From Lacrimispora saccharolytica (lineage in GTDB: Bacteria > Bacillota > Clostridia > Lachnospirales > Lachnospiraceae): a stretch of 46,732 bases of DNA. The notes beneath the pieces were generated by a model. The model did no database searches, had not been told where the DNA came from, and saw only the letters and a list, made by a program, of their open reading frames with translations. The stretch is taken from contig JACJJN010000026.1 of the NCBI GenBank assembly GCA_016899975.1, positions 1 to 46,732 on the forward strand, written 5' to 3'. The translations under genes and the position numbers were made by a program. Within the stretch, counting starts at the first letter, position 1. Each line of letters opens with the position of its first letter. Below are positions 8,617 to 17,426 of the stretch, in pieces.

Positions 8617-9393
8617 ATGAAGTTTCGGCCGTGTATTGATATTCATAATGGTAAGGTGAAGCAGATTGTCGGGGGGAGTCTGAGGGATGAGAGGGATCAG
8701 GCGGTGGAGAATTTTGTCGCGGATCAGGATGCGGCTTTTTTTGCGGAGTTTTATCGGAAGCGAGGGATTTTCGGGGGGCATGTGATTTTGTTGAATTCCA
8801 GGGACTCTGGATTTTATGAAAAGACCCGGCAGCAGGCGTTTGGGGCACTTCGTGCTTTTCCGGGCGGGCTCCAGGCTGGCGGCGGGATTACGACGGAGAA
8901 CGCTGCTTCTTTTCTGGACGCGGGGGCAAGTCATGTGATCGTTACTTCTTTTGTTTTTAAAGATGGCCGGGTTTCTTATGAGAATCTGGAATTGCTGAAG
9001 CGTGAGGTGGGGAAAGAGCATCTTACTCTGGATCTGAGCTGCCGAAAGAAGGATGGGAAGTATTTTATTGTTACGGACCGCTGGCAGAAGTATACGGACG
9101 TGGCACTTTCTCTTCCGGTGCTCCGGGAACTTTCTTCTCACTGTGATGAGTTTCTGATCCATGCGGTGGATGTGGAAGGGAAAGCGCAGGGGATCGAAGT
9201 TCCGCTGGTGCGTCTGCTGGCGGAGCTTGATGATTTTCCGGTCACCTATGCCGGAGGGGTCGGGAGTTTTCAGGATCTTGAGCTTCTGAAAAAAGAGGGG
9301 AAAGGCAGGATTGATGTGACCATCGGAAGTGCTCTGGATCTGTTCGGCGGCTCTATGCCGCTGGAGGAGGTTTTAAAATATAGCAGCTGCTAA
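8617..9393 (+). CDS. hisA: Phosphoribosylformimino-5-aminoimidazole carboxamide ribotide isomerase, eukaryotic (HIS6) type
   Basis: Catalyses the Amadori isomerisation of ProFAR to PRFAR, the fourth step of histidine synthesis, on a (beta/alpha)8 barrel. The sequence follows the plant/fungal type rather than the common bacterial HisA: FRPCIDIHNGKVKQIVGGSL at the N-terminus, FPGGLQAGGGI, GASHVIVTSFVF, LDLSCRKKDGKYFIVTDRWQKY, FLIHAVDVEGKAQGI and VTYAGGV...GRIDVTIGSALDLFGG. Start at 8617 (MKFRPCI, 258 residues) is preferred over a TTG at 8599 because GGAGGG lies ten bases upstream. It is isolated from any other his gene and its codon use is richer in G and T than its neighbours. Confidence 0.9.
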   Translation: MKFRPCIDIHNGKVKQIVGGSLRDERDQAVENFVADQDAAFFAEFYRKRGIFGGHVILLNSRDSGFYEKTRQQAFGALRAFPGGLQAGGGITTENAASFLDAGASHVIVTSFVFKDGRVSYENLELLKREVGKEHLTLDLSCRKKDGKYFIVTDRWQKYTDVALSLPVLRELSSHCDEFLIHAVDVEGKAQGIEVPLVRLLAELDDFPVTYAGGVGSFQDLELLKKEGKGRIDVTIGSALDLFGGSMPLEEVLKYSSC

Positions 9394-9453
9394 GCTGGAG
9401 CGTGCAGTAAATCTCCATACCTGACGAAATAGCTGCAAACTATTTTCAAAACT

Positions 9454-9505
9454 TTCGGCAGAGGGAAAGCCCAATGTACAGCTTACCCTCTGCCGAATAT
9501 TTTTT
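9454..9505 (+). terminator. Terminator of hisA
   Basis: A perfect 12-bp stem (TTCGGCAGAGGG with CCCTCTGCCGAA) around a 20-base loop is followed by TATTTTTTTAG. It touches the stop codon of the convergent MATE gene. Confidence 0.88.
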
Positions 9506-10863
9506 TAGTCTCGTTTCAGCGGAAAAAACTCTCCGTTCTGATAGCGCTTCAGAAGGATGACCGCCGCGATGGAAGCTGCCAGTTCAGATACCGGGAAGGC
9601 AATCCAGATACCGGACGCTCCCAGGAAACGTGACAGGATATATCCTGCGGGAACGGTGATGACCAGCTGGCGCAGCAGGGAGATGAGCAGGGATTCGCCG
9701 CCCCGTCCAAGGGCTTCAAATACTCCGGCAAATACCGTGCCCACCGTGGAGATCAGGAAACCGAGAGAGATGATCCTCAGTGCCGTCTCTCCTTCCGCAA
9801 GCAGCTCCGCGTCTGCCTGGAACAGCTGCAGGATTCCTCCCGGAACCGCCAGGGACAGGATGGTTCCAAGCAGCATGATCGCCGCGGTTCCAAGGAGGCA
9901 GTACCGGATGGTCTGACGCACCCGCTCATACTGTCCGGCGCCGTAATTGTAACCGATGATCGGCCGCATGCCCTGGATCATTCCGTTTGCCGGCATATAA
10001 ATAAAGGTCTGCAGTTTGAAATAAATTCCAAGCACCGCCACATAGACCTGAGAAAATGCCGCGAGAATGCCGTTCAGCGCACTGACCAGCAAAGAGGGCA
10101 TCATCAGCATCATGGAAGAGGGAATCCCCACGGAATAAATTTTCCGGATCAGCTGCCAGTCTTTTTTCAGATATCTGGGGTGGATCGTCACGCCCGGATT
10201 CCGGTGCAGGTATACCACCACGTATAAAAGAAAAGCGCCGATCTGCCCGATGACAGTTGCGATGGCAGCGCCACGAACACCCATGGCAGGGAAGCCCAGC
10301 AGCCCGAAGATCAGGATCGGATCCAGAATGATATTGATAATACATCCTGTAGCCAGCAGAACCATCGTAGTCTTCATCGCGCCGATTCCCTGATAAATCT
10401 TTTCCAGCGCGATCTGGAGAAGACTTCCGAAGGAAGCGCACAGCACCACATACGTATAATCGCAGGCATTTTTCAGAATTTCAGGGCTGCCCGTAAACAG
10501 CTGCAGAAACGGCCTTGTCACAACCAGTCCGAAAATTATAAAAAGCACACAGTGTACCAGTGTCAGCGCCATTCCCATGGTCGCCGTCTCATTTGCTTTC
10601 TCCTGGTTTTTCTCACCGAGGCTGATGGAAAGGGCGGAACTGATTCCCACACCGATGCCCACCGATACCGCCGTGACAATATTCTGCAGGGGATAGGCAA
10701 GAGAAACCGCGGTCAGTGCCTCCGTGCCGAGCCACGACACGTACATACTGTCGACGATATTATACAGAGACTGCACCAGCATCGACAGCATCATTGGAAG
10801 GGACATGCTGAACAGCAGCGAAAGCACCGGCTTTTCGCCCATCTTGTTGTTCTGTTTTTCCAT
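9505..10863 (-). CDS. MATE family efflux transporter
   Basis: A 452-residue, 12-helix cation-coupled multidrug/metabolite exporter of the MATE superfamily. Recognisable: SLPMMLSMLVQSLYNIVDSMYVSWLGTEALTAVSLAYPLQ in the first two helices, GVGISSALSISLGEKN, the repeat-2 start SVGIPSSMMLMMPSLLVSALN, and NGMIQGMRPIIGYNYGAGQYERVRQT, the MATE second-half motif. Length is normal. Substrate cannot be inferred. GGAGG lies just upstream of the ATG inside a 35-bp sequence also found upstream of the Hpt gene. It may be controlled through a 20-bp palindrome at 10907-10926. Confidence 0.93.
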   Translation of the reverse strand: MEKQNNKMGEKPVLSLLFSMSLPMMLSMLVQSLYNIVDSMYVSWLGTEALTAVSLAYPLQNIVTAVSVGIGVGISSALSISLGEKNQEKANETATMGMALTLVHCVLFIIFGLVVTRPFLQLFTGSPEILKNACDYTYVVLCASFGSLLQIALEKIYQGIGAMKTTMVLLATGCIINIILDPILIFGLLGFPAMGVRGAAIATVIGQIGAFLLYVVVYLHRNPGVTIHPRYLKKDWQLIRKIYSVGIPSSMMLMMPSLLVSALNGILAAFSQVYVAVLGIYFKLQTFIYMPANGMIQGMRPIIGYNYGAGQYERVRQTIRYCLLGTAAIMLLGTILSLAVPGGILQLFQADAELLAEGETALRIISLGFLISTVGTVFAGVFEALGRGGESLLISLLRQLVITVPAGYILSRFLGASGIWIAFPVSELAASIAAVILLKRYQNGEFFPLKRD

Positions 10864-10865
10864 AG

Positions 10866-10900
10866 TTTCCTCCTTCCTGACGCACTTACTGCGTCATCAA
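10866..10900 (-). repeat. 35-bp leader repeat, copy 1 (upstream of MATE gene)
   Basis: In the gene sense this block reads as a hairpin TGACGCA-GTAAG-TGCGTCA followed by GGAAGGAGGAAA, the ribosome-binding site. It matches copy 2 at 12567-12601 in 32 of 35 bases, and both end within four bases of a start codon. Confidence 0.85.
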
Positions 10901-10906
10901 GGTAGA

Positions 10907-10926
10907 TTTGGAAGTTTACTTCCAAA
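10907..10926. promoter_or_regulatory. 20-bp palindrome upstream of the MATE gene
   Basis: TTTGGAAGTTTACTTCCAAA has two perfect 9-bp arms around TT. It lies in the probable 5' leader of the MATE gene, 44 bases before the ATG. It could be an operator or an mRNA hairpin; no regulator gene is adjacent. Confidence 0.5.
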
Positions 10927-10975
10927 CTTTGCTCCTTAACATTTTTATAAAATCTTCTGTTTTCGAACATGGAAA

Positions 10976-11025
10976 GAAAAAAACCACACCGCTCTGTTTA
11001 TGCTGAAACAGAAAAACCGGCATGG
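10976..11025 (-). terminator. Terminator of the Hpt/HD-GYP operon
   Basis: On the minus strand an interrupted stem (CCA..CCG..CTGTTT with AAACAG..CGG..TGG) ends in TTTTTTT. It lies about 100 bases after the response-regulator stop and before the MATE gene. Confidence 0.65.
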
Positions 11026-11122
11026 CTTTTGAAAGCTCCAAATATTCGATTCTCTGCGGCAGTCCGCCGCATCACCTCTGAAAGATTATCATATCTTTTC
11101 CTAACCGTCAAGTACGTTTCTC

Positions 11123-12181
11123 CTACAGATTTTCCTTTATTTTGAGAAATACCTCTACCAGCTCCGGATTGAACATCCCGCATTCTCCGCTGCTGATCAT
11201 CTGTACCGCTTTTTCCTTCTCAAAAGGTTCCTTGTAACAGCGCCGGCTCACCAGGGCGTCATATACATCCGCCAACGCCACGATCTGTGCCCAGATGCTG
11301 TTTTCTTCTCCAGCCAGATGATCCGGATAACCGGAACCGTCCCAGCGCTCGTGGTGATGGCGGCAGATATCATACGCATAGGAAAATACAGGATTCTGCT
11401 CCACATTGGGCATCCGTTCGATCATTTCTGCGCCCTTCAGCGTATGTATTTTCATTTCTTCATATTCTTCAGGAGTCAGCCGCCCCGGTTTGTTCAGAAT
11501 GCTGTCGGGAATCGCAATCTTTCCAATGTCATGCATCATCGATGCAGTCGCGATCTGCTCAATCTGTTCGTCACTCAGTTCACAGCCGGGATATCCTTTT
11601 TCTCTCAGCGCCCGGAGCAGAATCCGGGTCAGCTGGTAAATATTCTGAATATGCTGTCCCGTCTCGCCGCTGCGGAATTCAATGGCAAGAGCCAATGTTT
11701 CAATCACATTCCGGCTGAGGGCATTGACTTCTTTCACTTTTTCCTCTATGATCTCCGCCTGATGCTCCACAGTTTCTCTCAGCTGCTCCTTGGTACAGTA
11801 CAGATCGACCACGCTCCGGATCCTCTGCTTCAGGAAATAGGGGATGAAAGGCTTTTCGATAATATCCTTGACTCCGAGACTGTAACCTTCGTACATGTTT
11901 TTCTCTGATGCATCTGCCGTGATCAGAAAGACCGGGATATCCTGTCCAATATTGTGCTCTTTCATAGATTGAAGCATCTCAAAACCGTTCATGACAGGCA
12001 TGACCACATCCAACAGGACTGCGGCAATCTGCCCGTCGTACTGCTCCAGCATTTTAAGCGCCTCCTGTCCGTTCTCCGCCTCTATGATCTTGTATTCATC
12101 TTCAAAAATGCTGCTGAGTATCGCACGGTTCATTTCCACATCATCTACGATCAGCAGATAATTTTTCTCTGTCCCGGCCAT
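11123..12181 (-). CDS. Response regulator with HD-GYP domain (probable cyclic-di-GMP phosphodiesterase)
   Basis: A 352-residue two-domain protein. The N-terminal receiver (about residues 5-125) has LLIVDDVEMNR with the acidic pair, the phospho-acceptor Asp in VLLDVVMPVMNGFEML, and the conserved Lys in IIEKPF. A coiled linker (REQLRETVEHQAEIIEEKVKEVN) leads to an HD-GYP domain with MMHDIGKIAIPDSILNKPG, HHHERWDGSGYPDHLAGE and ALADVYDAL, metal and substrate residues present. Family knowledge: HD-GYP proteins hydrolyse c-di-GMP. Start at 12181 is chosen for its GGAAGGAG site six bases upstream; a GTG at 12205 would overlap the Hpt stop. It is 20 bases downstream of the Hpt gene. No histidine kinase is adjacent. 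Confidence 0.92.
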   Translation of the reverse strand: MAGTEKNYLLIVDDVEMNRAILSSIFEDEYKIIEAENGQEALKMLEQYDGQIAAVLLDVVMPVMNGFEMLQSMKEHNIGQDIPVFLITADASEKNMYEGYSLGVKDIIEKPFIPYFLKQRIRSVVDLYCTKEQLRETVEHQAEIIEEKVKEVNALSRNVIETLALAIEFRSGETGQHIQNIYQLTRILLRALREKGYPGCELSDEQIEQIATASMMHDIGKIAIPDSILNKPGRLTPEEYEEMKIHTLKGAEMIERMPNVEQNPVFSYAYDICRHHHERWDGSGYPDHLAGEENSIWAQIVALADVYDALVSRRCYKEPFEKEKAVQMISSGECGMFNPELVEVFLKIKENL

Positions 12182-12201
12182 AGGTTTCTCCTTCCCGTCT
12201 G

Positions 12202-12564
12202 TCACTGTCCCGGCTGTTCAAGCATGCCGATCACATTCAGATATGTTTGCATCTGTTCTTTCAATACCAGATACAGAGGTTCAATCTTTTCCGTATGATC
12301 CTCTCTCACCGCCTGCACAAGTTCACTGCTGGTCTGATATCCTTCTTCCAGCCCCAGGTTTCCCAAAACCCCCTTCAGTGTGTGCGCATAACGCTCGATT
12401 TCCGACAGGGTCTGTGATTCCACCGCTTCCGTCAGTTTCTGAAACGTCTCATCCTGCTGCAATTTATATAAAAATCTGGCATACATATCCTCCCTGCCCA
12501 TAAAACGCGCCAGAGCTCCTTCCAGATCAACCTTCAGATACTGATCCAATTCACATACTTTCAT
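12202..12564 (-). CDS. Hpt (histidine phosphotransfer) domain protein
   Basis: A 120-residue stand-alone Hpt domain, a helical bundle that relays phosphate between a hybrid kinase and a response regulator. The phosphorylatable His is in YAHTLKGVLGNLGLEE (about residue 61), the classic HxxKG context. The rest (LKVDLEGALARFMGREDMYARFLYKLQQDE before, LEEGYQTSSELVQAVRED after) fits the four-helix fold. It is the first gene of a two-gene minus-strand operon with the HD-GYP regulator, which is likely its partner. The kinase must be elsewhere. Its ribosome-binding site lies in leader repeat copy 2. Confidence 0.88.
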   Translation of the reverse strand: MKVCELDQYLKVDLEGALARFMGREDMYARFLYKLQQDETFQKLTEAVESQTLSEIERYAHTLKGVLGNLGLEEGYQTSSELVQAVREDHTEKIEPLYLVLKEQMQTYLNVIGMLEQPGQ

Positions 12565-12566
12565 TT

Positions 12567-12601
12567 TTTCCTCCTTCCTGCCACACTTGCTGCGTCATCA
12601 A
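12567..12601 (-). repeat. 35-bp leader repeat, copy 2 (upstream of Hpt gene)
   Basis: Same block as at 10866-10900, including GGAAGGAGG and the dyad, here weakened to TGACGCA-GCAAG-TGTGGCA. It ends two bases upstream of the ATG. A TATAAT box lies further upstream at 12633-12638 (minus strand) but with no good -35. Confidence 0.85.
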
Positions 12602-12666
12602 AATTTTCGTTTTCCGTCTTTGCAGCAATCCTATTATAACATAAGCTGTACTGCTGGAAAACACCA

Positions 12667-13914
12667 TTACGAAATCATGTGCAGAAACAATCCGCTGCGC
12701 AGTTTCGGCTCGAACCAGGTAGATTTGGGCGGCATCAGTCTTCCCTGATCGGCTGCACGGAACAGTTCTTCCATAGAAGTGGGATACAGGGCAAAGGCTG
12801 CCCCTCCCTGCGCATCCACCAGTCTTTCCAGTTCCGAAAGCCCCCGGATTCCTCCGATAAACTGAATCCTTTTGTCCGTTTTGGGATTCTTGATCCCCAG
12901 AACAGGAGACAAGATCTCATTCTGAAGAATGGAAACATCCAGCGACTCCACCGCATCCGTACGGTTTTTCTCCGTCTTTTCTTCCAGTTCGTACCACTGT
13001 CCGTCCAGATACATGGAAAACCTGCCTTTCTCCTTTGGATGAACCGCCGAAGGAAGAGGTGTCATACGAAATTTCTCACCCACGTGGTTCAGAAATTCCT
13101 CCCTGGAATATCCGTTCAGATCCTTCACCCAACGGTTATAATCCAACACCTTCAGTTCATTTTCCGGAAAAATCACAGAAAGAAAGGCTTCTGCTTCCGG
13201 TTTTTCTTCCAGGCGCTGTCCTTCCGGAACTTCCTTTTCTCTTCTCTTTCTCGCCACCCGCACCGCAGAGGCTGCCCGGTGATGGCCGTCCGCAATATAG
13301 AGACTGTCCATAGCCTCAAAAATCTCACAGATGCTCCGGATGGTTTCCTCATTTTCAATTTTCCAGACCTGATGACGAATTCCATCCTCTGCTGTGAAAG
13401 AATAAATCGGAACCGCCTTCTTTTCCCGTTCCTCCAGTTCCGTCAGCTTCTGATTTTTTCTGCACGCAAGAAAAATCGGACCCGTCTGTGCCCCGCAGGC
13501 TTCCACATGACGAATCCTGTCTTCTTCTTTCTCCGGTCTGGTATTCTCATGGCGTTTGATCACACCATTTTCATAATCCGCCACGGAAGCACAGCAGCAC
13601 ACTCCGGTCTGAGTACGTCCGTCCATCGTTAATTCATACAGATAAAGGCAGGGTGATTTCTCCTGAATGAACTCACCCCTGCCTATCATTTCCCGCAGTT
13701 CATTTCCTGCCGCCTGGTACACAGCCGGCGAATACATATCCGTATTCTCGTCAAACTGCGCCTCCGGCCTGTCGATTTTCAGAAAGGAAAAAGGATTTTT
13801 TTTCACTTCCTCTGCCGCTTCGCTGCGGCTGTATACGTCATAGGGCAGGGCCGCTATTTTCTCCGCCAGATCCTGTCTCGGTCTCACTGCACAAAACGCT
13901 TTTATTTCAACCAT
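12667..13914 (-). CDS. DUF1015 family protein
   Basis: A 415-residue protein of a conserved family (DUF1015) without an established biochemical role. Family hallmarks visible: the N-terminal FCAVRPRQDLAEKIAALPYDVYSRSEA, KNPFSFLKIDRPE, GVIKRHENTRPEKEEDRIRH in the centre and the strongly conserved LYIADGHHRAASAVRVA, then LKVLDYNRWVKDLNGYS. Start at 13914 (MVEIKAF) is chosen because GAGAGG lies just upstream and homology begins there; the frame is open for 45 more codons but those look non-coding. In other bacteria the gene often sits near D-3-phosphoglycerate dehydrogenase; here it does not. Confidence 0.88.
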   Translation of the reverse strand: MVEIKAFCAVRPRQDLAEKIAALPYDVYSRSEAAEEVKKNPFSFLKIDRPEAQFDENTDMYSPAVYQAAGNELREMIGRGEFIQEKSPCLYLYELTMDGRTQTGVCCCASVADYENGVIKRHENTRPEKEEDRIRHVEACGAQTGPIFLACRKNQKLTELEEREKKAVPIYSFTAEDGIRHQVWKIENEETIRSICEIFEAMDSLYIADGHHRAASAVRVARKRREKEVPEGQRLEEKPEAEAFLSVIFPENELKVLDYNRWVKDLNGYSREEFLNHVGEKFRMTPLPSAVHPKEKGRFSMYLDGQWYELEEKTEKNRTDAVESLDVSILQNEILSPVLGIKNPKTDKRIQFIGGIRGLSELERLVDAQGGAAFALYPTSMEELFRAADQGRLMPPKSTWFEPKLRSGLFLHMIS

Positions 13915-14105
13915 TGGTTCTACCTCTCTTTTCCGTTGCCACAGCAAAGAATCTGCCCGCATACTTTTGCCCGTATCGCAGGCCACCTGCTGACCGGCTG
14001 CAACTATTCTACATAACCTATGTAAAATGCACTCCTCTGAGAACGTCAATTCTCTGCAGATCCTTTACAGCTTTTTCAGAATTCTTCTGCCGTTACCGTA
14101 AAATT

Positions 14106-15194
14106 CTACTGTTTTGCTGCCGTGAGAAATTCCCACACCGCAGCTGCAGCCACGAAGATGATCCATGTGCCCCACCATTTCATCGACGCAAAACTGCAGA
14201 CCAGGTAAATCACGGTGATCAGGATCCAATAAGAATCTTCATATTTTTTCAGTCCGCCCTTTTTCTTCTTTTTTTTTATGATCCGCTCTGCCGCTTCTTC
14301 CTCTGTCATTCCTCGCTTCAAAAGCGTTTCCTGCGCTTCGCGGATCACCGTTGCCGAAACGATCAGATGAACGCCAACACCGACGATCAGAAACATCAGC
14401 ACCACTCCCATCAGCACAAGCACTTCCTTTGAATCAGAAATGCCTGCAAGGAGCACAGGAACGACACTGACAATGCACATACAGACACCGACCATCACAC
14501 TTTTGCGGTAAACATCCTCAAAGGCTTCTTTTTCTTCCTGAACCGCCTCAGCAACTCCTGGTTCAAGAATGTAATGCTTTTTGGAAAGATACTGATATTT
14601 CTCTATTTTTGACGCGCTGCCGATAAAAATCACTACCGCCCATGCGATCAGCAGCAAAAGCAGTACGGTTCCAATCCCTCCGGCAATATTTTCTGCTCTG
14701 ACGGAATTTCCCATGGCCACAGATCCCGCTGCGACAGAGCCGACCAGCGCTGCCGGGGCAAAGATACAAAGCATGACACCGCGGCCCAGCTGACGTCCGT
14801 ATTCCCCCATCTGTTCCAGGTAATCCAACGCTTCGCTGAAAGAAACCCTGCGATAGTATTTTCCATTTTCATCTTCCATCTCTTCCGGAGCGACCCATTC
14901 ACCTTCCAGAACCTGTTCTTCCGTTTCGTTCCCTGTCTTCTCCCCGGAAAACAGTTCCTGATCCGGATCCGGGGGTTCTGTCTCCTCCTCCATGGTTTCC
15001 TCCTCTTTCAGAAGGAAGTCTGTGGACACAGAAAACAGCCGGGACAGATCCAGAATACGGTTCAGATCCGGAAGGCTGGTTCCGCTCTCCCACTTGGACA
15101 CCGACTGCCGGGAGACCCCCAGCTGCTCTGCCAGTTCCTCCTGGGACCATCCCTTTTGTTTTCTCAACATCAATATCTTTTCTGATAAGGTCAT
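14106..15194 (-). CDS. XRE-family transcriptional regulator with C-terminal membrane domain
   Basis: A 362-residue protein. The first 65 residues are a Cro/CI-type helix-turn-helix ([45 protein letters not shown]). An acidic linker follows (about 70-135). The C-terminal half has about six hydrophobic segments in pairs: [95 protein letters not shown] and [20 protein letters not shown] basic run ([14 protein letters not shown]) precedes the last two. This architecture is common in Clostridia and suggests a membrane-anchored regulator, ligand unknown. Start at 15194 (MTLSEKI) has GAGG upstream. Confidence 0.88.
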   Translation of the reverse strand: MTLSEKILMLRKQKGWSQEELAEQLGVSRQSVSKWESGTSLPDLNRILDLSRLFSVSTDFLLKEEETMEEETEPPDPDQELFSGEKTGNETEEQVLEGEWVAPEEMEDENGKYYRRVSFSEALDYLEQMGEYGRQLGRGVMLCIFAPAALVGSVAAGSVAMGNSVRAENIAGGIGTVLLLLLIAWAVVIFIGSASKIEKYQYLSKKHYILEPGVAEAVQEEKEAFEDVYRKSVMVGVCMCIVSVVPVLLAGISDSKEVLVLMGVVLMFLIVGVGVHLIVSATVIREAQETLLKRGMTEEEAAERIIKKKKKKGGLKKYEDSYWILITVIYLVCSFASMKWWGTWIIFVAAAAVWEFLTAAKQ

Positions 15195-15363
15195 ATCTCC
15201 ATCCTCTTTTCTCATCTGCTCTGCTTCCATTGGCAGCAAAATCTTTCGCTGTCATTCAGCTTTTCTCTTTATCAGAAGTATAGCAGATTTCCTCACCGGA
15301 TTCTATCAATCAGAGTTGATATTTTTTATGCAACCAACGGTTGCGGTTCCTGCTCACCGCCGG

Positions 15364-15999
15364 TCATACACCGTTTTTCTGGCAGATATCTTTCAGACAG
15401 CATTTCTCGCAGTAAGGTTTTGTGCGGGCTGTGCAGACGTCTCTTCCATGGTAGACCAGACGATGGCAGAAATCACTGCCTTCCTCCGGCGGGATAATCT
15501 TCCACAGCGCCATCTCCACCTTTTTCGGTTCCTTGATCCCATCCACCAGGCCGATACGGTTGACCAGACGGATGCAGTGGGTATCCGTCACAATTGCCGG
15601 TTTTCCAAACACATCGCCCATGATCAGGTTCGCGCTTTTCCTTCCGACTCCCGGCAGCTTCAGCAGAGCATCAAAATCGTCCGGCACATGTCCGCCGTAT
15701 TCATCCCTCAGGATCTTCATACAGGCGCTGATATCCCTTGCTTTGCTCCGTCCCAGACCGCAGGGGCGGACGATGGCTTCGATTTCATCCACCTCCGCTT
15801 TCGCCAGCGCATTGACATCCGGATATTTTGCATACAGATCCTGAACCACCACGTTGACCCTGGCATCCGTGCACTGTGCCGCCAGCCGGACGCTGACCAG
15901 CAGTTTCCATGCCTCGTTATAATCCAGCGTACAGCCGGCATCCGGATATTCTTTCTTCAATCGTCCGATCACTTCCAGTGCAAGTTCTTCTTTTGTCAT
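15364..15999 (-). CDS. nth: Endonuclease III
   Basis: Base-excision repair DNA glycosylase/AP lyase for oxidised pyrimidines. The 211-residue protein has the helix-hairpin-helix LLKLPGVGRKSANLI with the catalytic lysine, the catalytic aspartate in IVTDTHCIRLVNR, and a C-terminal [4Fe-4S] motif. The cysteine spacing reads C-X7-C-X2-C-X5-C (CTARTKPYCEKCCLKDIC), one residue longer in the first gap than the classic C-X6-C. Start at 15999 has AAAGGAG five bases upstream; the frame is open further but would overlap the upstream MATE gene. It follows that gene by 11 bases, so it is probably co-transcribed. Confidence 0.95.
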   Translation of the reverse strand: MTKEELALEVIGRLKKEYPDAGCTLDYNEAWKLLVSVRLAAQCTDARVNVVVQDLYAKYPDVNALAKAEVDEIEAIVRPCGLGRSKARDISACMKILRDEYGGHVPDDFDALLKLPGVGRKSANLIMGDVFGKPAIVTDTHCIRLVNRIGLVDGIKEPKKVEMALWKIIPPEEGSDFCHRLVYHGRDVCTARTKPYCEKCCLKDICQKNGV

Positions 16000-16010
16000 A
16001 ATTTCTCCTT

Positions 16011-17354
16011 TCAATCCCGTGTCAGTTTTTTCACCCAATTACCATAATTCACTTCCAGAAATGCCGGAATACATTTAAACACCTGATCCGCGTTCAGGCA
16101 GCACACAACGACCACCGGCGACGCTTCCACCACAAATGCCATAATCAAAGACAGCGGGATCACGATGCACCAGATACTGATCAGATCCATCCGCACCACG
16201 AACATCGCATTTCCCCCGCCCCGGATGATGCCGTTGTTCGTCGGCATCTGGTAGGACATCGTCACGCAGATCACGCTGAGAATGATCAGGAAACTGTTCG
16301 CCATCTCCCTGGTTTCCGGTGACAGATCATAAAGATTCAGAACCGGTATCCGCAGGAAGAACAGACAGATCCCCGATACCAGGCCGATCATTACAAACAT
16401 CTTCTGAAGCCGTCGGGCATACAGCCGCACGCGGCTCATATCTCCCTCTCCGATGGTCTTTCCGATCAGCACCGAAGCCGCAGAAGACGCTCCCACCGCC
16501 ATGGATTTGATCATCAGGAACAGATTGGATGCCGCGCTGTTTGCCGCGATCGCCCGCGCCGTCATATGACCAAGGATTGCCGTTTGCATCGCTGTGTTGA
16601 GTCCCCACAGTCCCTGTACCACCAGCATTGGCAGTGTTGTCTTATAATAATCTTTGCGCAGGATCCTGTCTGTGTGAAAGTAATCGCTGATCCGCATCTT
16701 CAGGTTCGGCTCCTTTTTCAGCACATACCAGACAGCCACCGCACACTCGATGATCCTTGCCGCCAGCGTTCCGATTGCCGCGCCGATGACTCCAAGCTGC
16801 GGCGCGCCGAATTTTCCATAGATCAGCACGTAGTTGATGCAGCAGTTGATCACCAGTGTTGAAACGGACAGATAAAATGCAATCTTCACAATCTCAACAC
16901 TGCGGAGCGTGGCAAGCAGGATGGTTGTCACTGCAAAAAACAGGTAGGTAAAACGGATGACCGCCAGATATTTCACACCCTCGGCAATGATCGCCTCATC
17001 CGTCGTAAACAGTCCCACCGCCCGATGAGGAAACAGGCTGACCGCCAGAAACAAAATCAGAGCAAATGCCAGCCCTGTATGCATCGCTGTCGCCGCAATT
17101 TTTTTCACCGGTCCGATCTGCTTTTTGCCCCAATACTGGCTGCAGAAAATAACCATTCCGTCCCCTGCCGCCATTAAAAGCTGCTGGTAGATAAACTGGA
17201 TCTGATTGACCGCCGCCACGCCGGACAGGGAAGTTTCGCTGTAAGCTCCCAGCATGATATTGTCCGCCAGATTGACGCTCAGAGAGATCACATTCTGGAA
17301 AACCAGCACGATATACATTGCAAAAAAAGTTCGGTAAAAACGTTTATCTTTCAC
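16011..17354 (-). CDS. MATE family efflux transporter
   Basis: A second 447-residue MATE transporter, only distantly similar to the one at 9505. Typical features: FQNVISLSVNLADNIMLGAYSETSLSGVAAVNQ in helices 1-2, MAAGDGMVIFCSQYWGKKQ, a second-half start TTLPMLVVQGLWGLNTAMQTAILGHM, and GASSAASVLIGKTIGEGD. The start is GTG at 17354 with AAAGGA upstream. It sits between a P-loop protein and nth on the minus strand. Substrate unknown. Confidence 0.92.
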   Translation of the reverse strand: MKDKRFYRTFFAMYIVLVFQNVISLSVNLADNIMLGAYSETSLSGVAAVNQIQFIYQQLLMAAGDGMVIFCSQYWGKKQIGPVKKIAATAMHTGLAFALILFLAVSLFPHRAVGLFTTDEAIIAEGVKYLAVIRFTYLFFAVTTILLATLRSVEIVKIAFYLSVSTLVINCCINYVLIYGKFGAPQLGVIGAAIGTLAARIIECAVAVWYVLKKEPNLKMRISDYFHTDRILRKDYYKTTLPMLVVQGLWGLNTAMQTAILGHMTARAIAANSAASNLFLMIKSMAVGASSAASVLIGKTIGEGDMSRVRLYARRLQKMFVMIGLVSGICLFFLRIPVLNLYDLSPETREMANSFLIILSVICVTMSYQMPTNNGIIRGGGNAMFVVRMDLISIWCIVIPLSLIMAFVVEASPVVVVCCLNADQVFKCIPAFLEVNYGNWVKKLTRD

Positions 17355-17426
17355 AGTTTCATTTCCTTTGTCCTGTCGTATTTTTCTTCTGCATTTTACT
17401 GCTTTTTTACTGTTTTGTACCCTTTC

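Noticed and set aside
13915-14049. Longer DUF1015 protein starting at 14049
   Set aside because: The extra 45 codons show no family similarity and the good ribosome-binding site lies before 13914.
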